Source: Rhodospirillaceae bacterium (GTDB lineage: Bacteria > Pseudomonadota > Alphaproteobacteria > UBA8366 > GCA-2717185). Taken from it: a DNA stretch of 5,877 bases. A program made the position numbers and the translations under genes. The notes below the pieces were generated by a model that was not told the DNA's origin, searched no databases, and saw nothing but the letters and a program-made list of their open reading frames with translations. Positions 4,998-5,877 of this stretch are shown in pieces (positions within the stretch are counted from its first letter, which is position 1; each line of letters starts with the position of its first letter). The stretch spans positions 1-5,877 of the forward strand of contig JAPPPC010000428.1 of the NCBI GenBank assembly GCA_028817685.1, read 5' to 3'.

Positions 4998-5852
4998 TCA
5001 GACAGCCAACCGGAAGGCGTCGCCGTCGCGGACGACGTGACCGGCGGTCGGTGAAGCAAAATGTGTTCCGATAATGAGGACCGGACCGTCCGCATATCTG
5101 TTGAGTAGGGCATGGCGTGTCTCGCGCGCCTTGTCCGAATCTGAATCCGCGTTGCTGCTCATGTCCGGTAGCGCCATCTGGCAGGGATGATGCATGCAGT
5201 CGCCGGTGATCAGCGCATCCTCGCCCTGCGACGAAATTCGGACGCTGACATGGCCCGGCGTGTGGCCGGGTGTCGATTCGAGCCACACTTCATCGCAGAT
5301 CTTATGATCGGTCTGAACCAGATCGACCAGCCCGGCGTCGAAGACCGGCCGCACCGAGTCCCCCACAATGTCCTCGCCACGGGCCTGGGTCGCGTCCTCC
5401 GCGCTCCAATGGTTCCATTCGGTTTCGCCGATCAGATAACGCGCATTGTCAAAGGTCGGCACCCATTTTCCGTCGACCCACATGGTGTTCCAGCCGACAT
5501 GATCGACATGTAGATGGGTGCAAAGCACGGTATCGATCGACTCCCGCGGATAGCCGGCTTCCGCGATATCGTTGAGGAACGGACCCGTCCGCATGTTCCA
5601 GCCCGGAATTGCCCGCTCCTTGTCGTTGCCGAGGCAGGTATCGACCATGATGCGCCGATCCTTGGTCTCGATGATCAGCGCGTGGATGCTCATGATGAGA
5701 CGGCCGTCGGGAGTCGCGAAGTGCGGCATCAGCCAGGGGATCTCCTGTATGACCTCGCGTGTCGCGTCGGGCAGGATGAACCGGCTGCCACCCGTTGCCT
5801 CCAACTCGATAACTTGCGTGATCTTGACGTCGCCGACCTGCCACTTGTTCAT
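4998..5852 (-). CDS. MBL-fold metallo-hydrolase
   Basis: A 284-residue metallo-beta-lactamase-fold hydrolase with a complete dinuclear metal site: T-H-L-H-V-D-H-V-G-W gives H113, H115, D117 and H118, followed by H197 (T-P-G-H-T-P-G-H), the bridging Asp218 (I-T-G-D-C-M-H-H-P) and H264 (I-G-T-H-F). An N-terminal part of about 55 residues precedes the first core strand, and M-V-D-T-C-L-G-N-D (69-77) is the usual strand-loop before the metal motif. This ligand set is shared by N-acyl-homoserine lactonases and many uncharacterised hydrolases, so the substrate is open: lactone, ester or thioester are all possible. There is no signal peptide, so it is probably cytosolic, unlike true beta-lactamases. 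The start ATG 5852 has AAGGGG 6 nt upstream. It converges with the pentapeptide gene at a 3-bp gap. Its upstream region lies mostly beyond the window. Confidence 0.92.
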   Translation of the reverse strand: MNKWQVGDVKITQVIELEATGGSRFILPDATREVIQEIPWLMPHFATPDGRLIMSIHALIIETKDRRIMVDTCLGNDKERAIPGWNMRTGPFLNDIAEAGYPRESIDTVLCTHLHVDHVGWNTMWVDGKWVPTFDNARYLIGETEWNHWSAEDATQARGEDIVGDSVRPVFDAGLVDLVQTDHKICDEVWLESTPGHTPGHVSVRISSQGEDALITGDCMHHPCQMALPDMSSNADSDSDKARETRHALLNRYADGPVLIIGTHFASPTAGHVVRDGDAFRLAV

Positions 5853-5877
5853 GCCATACCCCTTCGCGATTGATGGC

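Noticed and set aside
4998..5852. True metallo-beta-lactamase
   Set aside because: There is no signal peptide; the HxHxDH motif with Asp and the spacing fit the general MBL-fold hydrolases, not antibiotic-cleaving enzymes.

Overview
The window looks like chromosomal DNA from an alphaproteobacterium with a GC-rich genome. The left edge carries the 3' end of a long-form hibernation promoting factor gene followed closely by ptsN, the usual order downstream of rpoN in this class. Facing it is an Hsp20 gene followed by a DUF1150 gene, a pair I associate mainly with Alphaproteobacteria. The order or genus cannot be fixed from the sequence alone. No phage, transposon, tRNA, rRNA or CRISPR signature is visible.

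Layout, left to right: hpf 3' end (+) and ptsN (+), stress and nitrogen-PTS regulation; DUF1150 (-) and hsp20 (-), a two-gene heat-shock unit read leftward; an alpha/beta hydrolase of the 3-oxoadipate enol-lactonase type (+), divergent from hsp20; a VOC/glyoxalase-like protein (-); a 70-residue orphan protein (-); a 280-bp divergent intergenic region with inverted repeats and an AT-rich stretch; a membrane-anchored pentapeptide-repeat protein (+); and an MBL-fold metallo-hydrolase (-). Coding density is high. Three tail-to-tail gene pairs meet with gaps of only 9, 2 and 3 bp and no visible hairpin terminator.

Functionally the window reads as several independent short units rather than one pathway. 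hpf/ptsN and hsp20/DUF1150 are core stress-physiology genes. The hydrolase, VOC protein and MBL hydrolase are single-copy metabolic enzymes of uncertain substrate, with no pathway partners here. The least explained parts are (i) the intergenic region at 3611-3890, where a perfect 10-bp inverted repeat and a second inverted repeat lie 40 bp apart centre to centre and share a TCACCCATA motif next to the orphan gene's ribosome binding site; (ii) the hsp20 leader, which can be drawn as a ROSE-like RNA thermometer; and (iii) the pentapeptide protein, whose roughly 39 repeats are broken once by a one-residue register slip. I do not see convincing evidence of a new multi-gene system.
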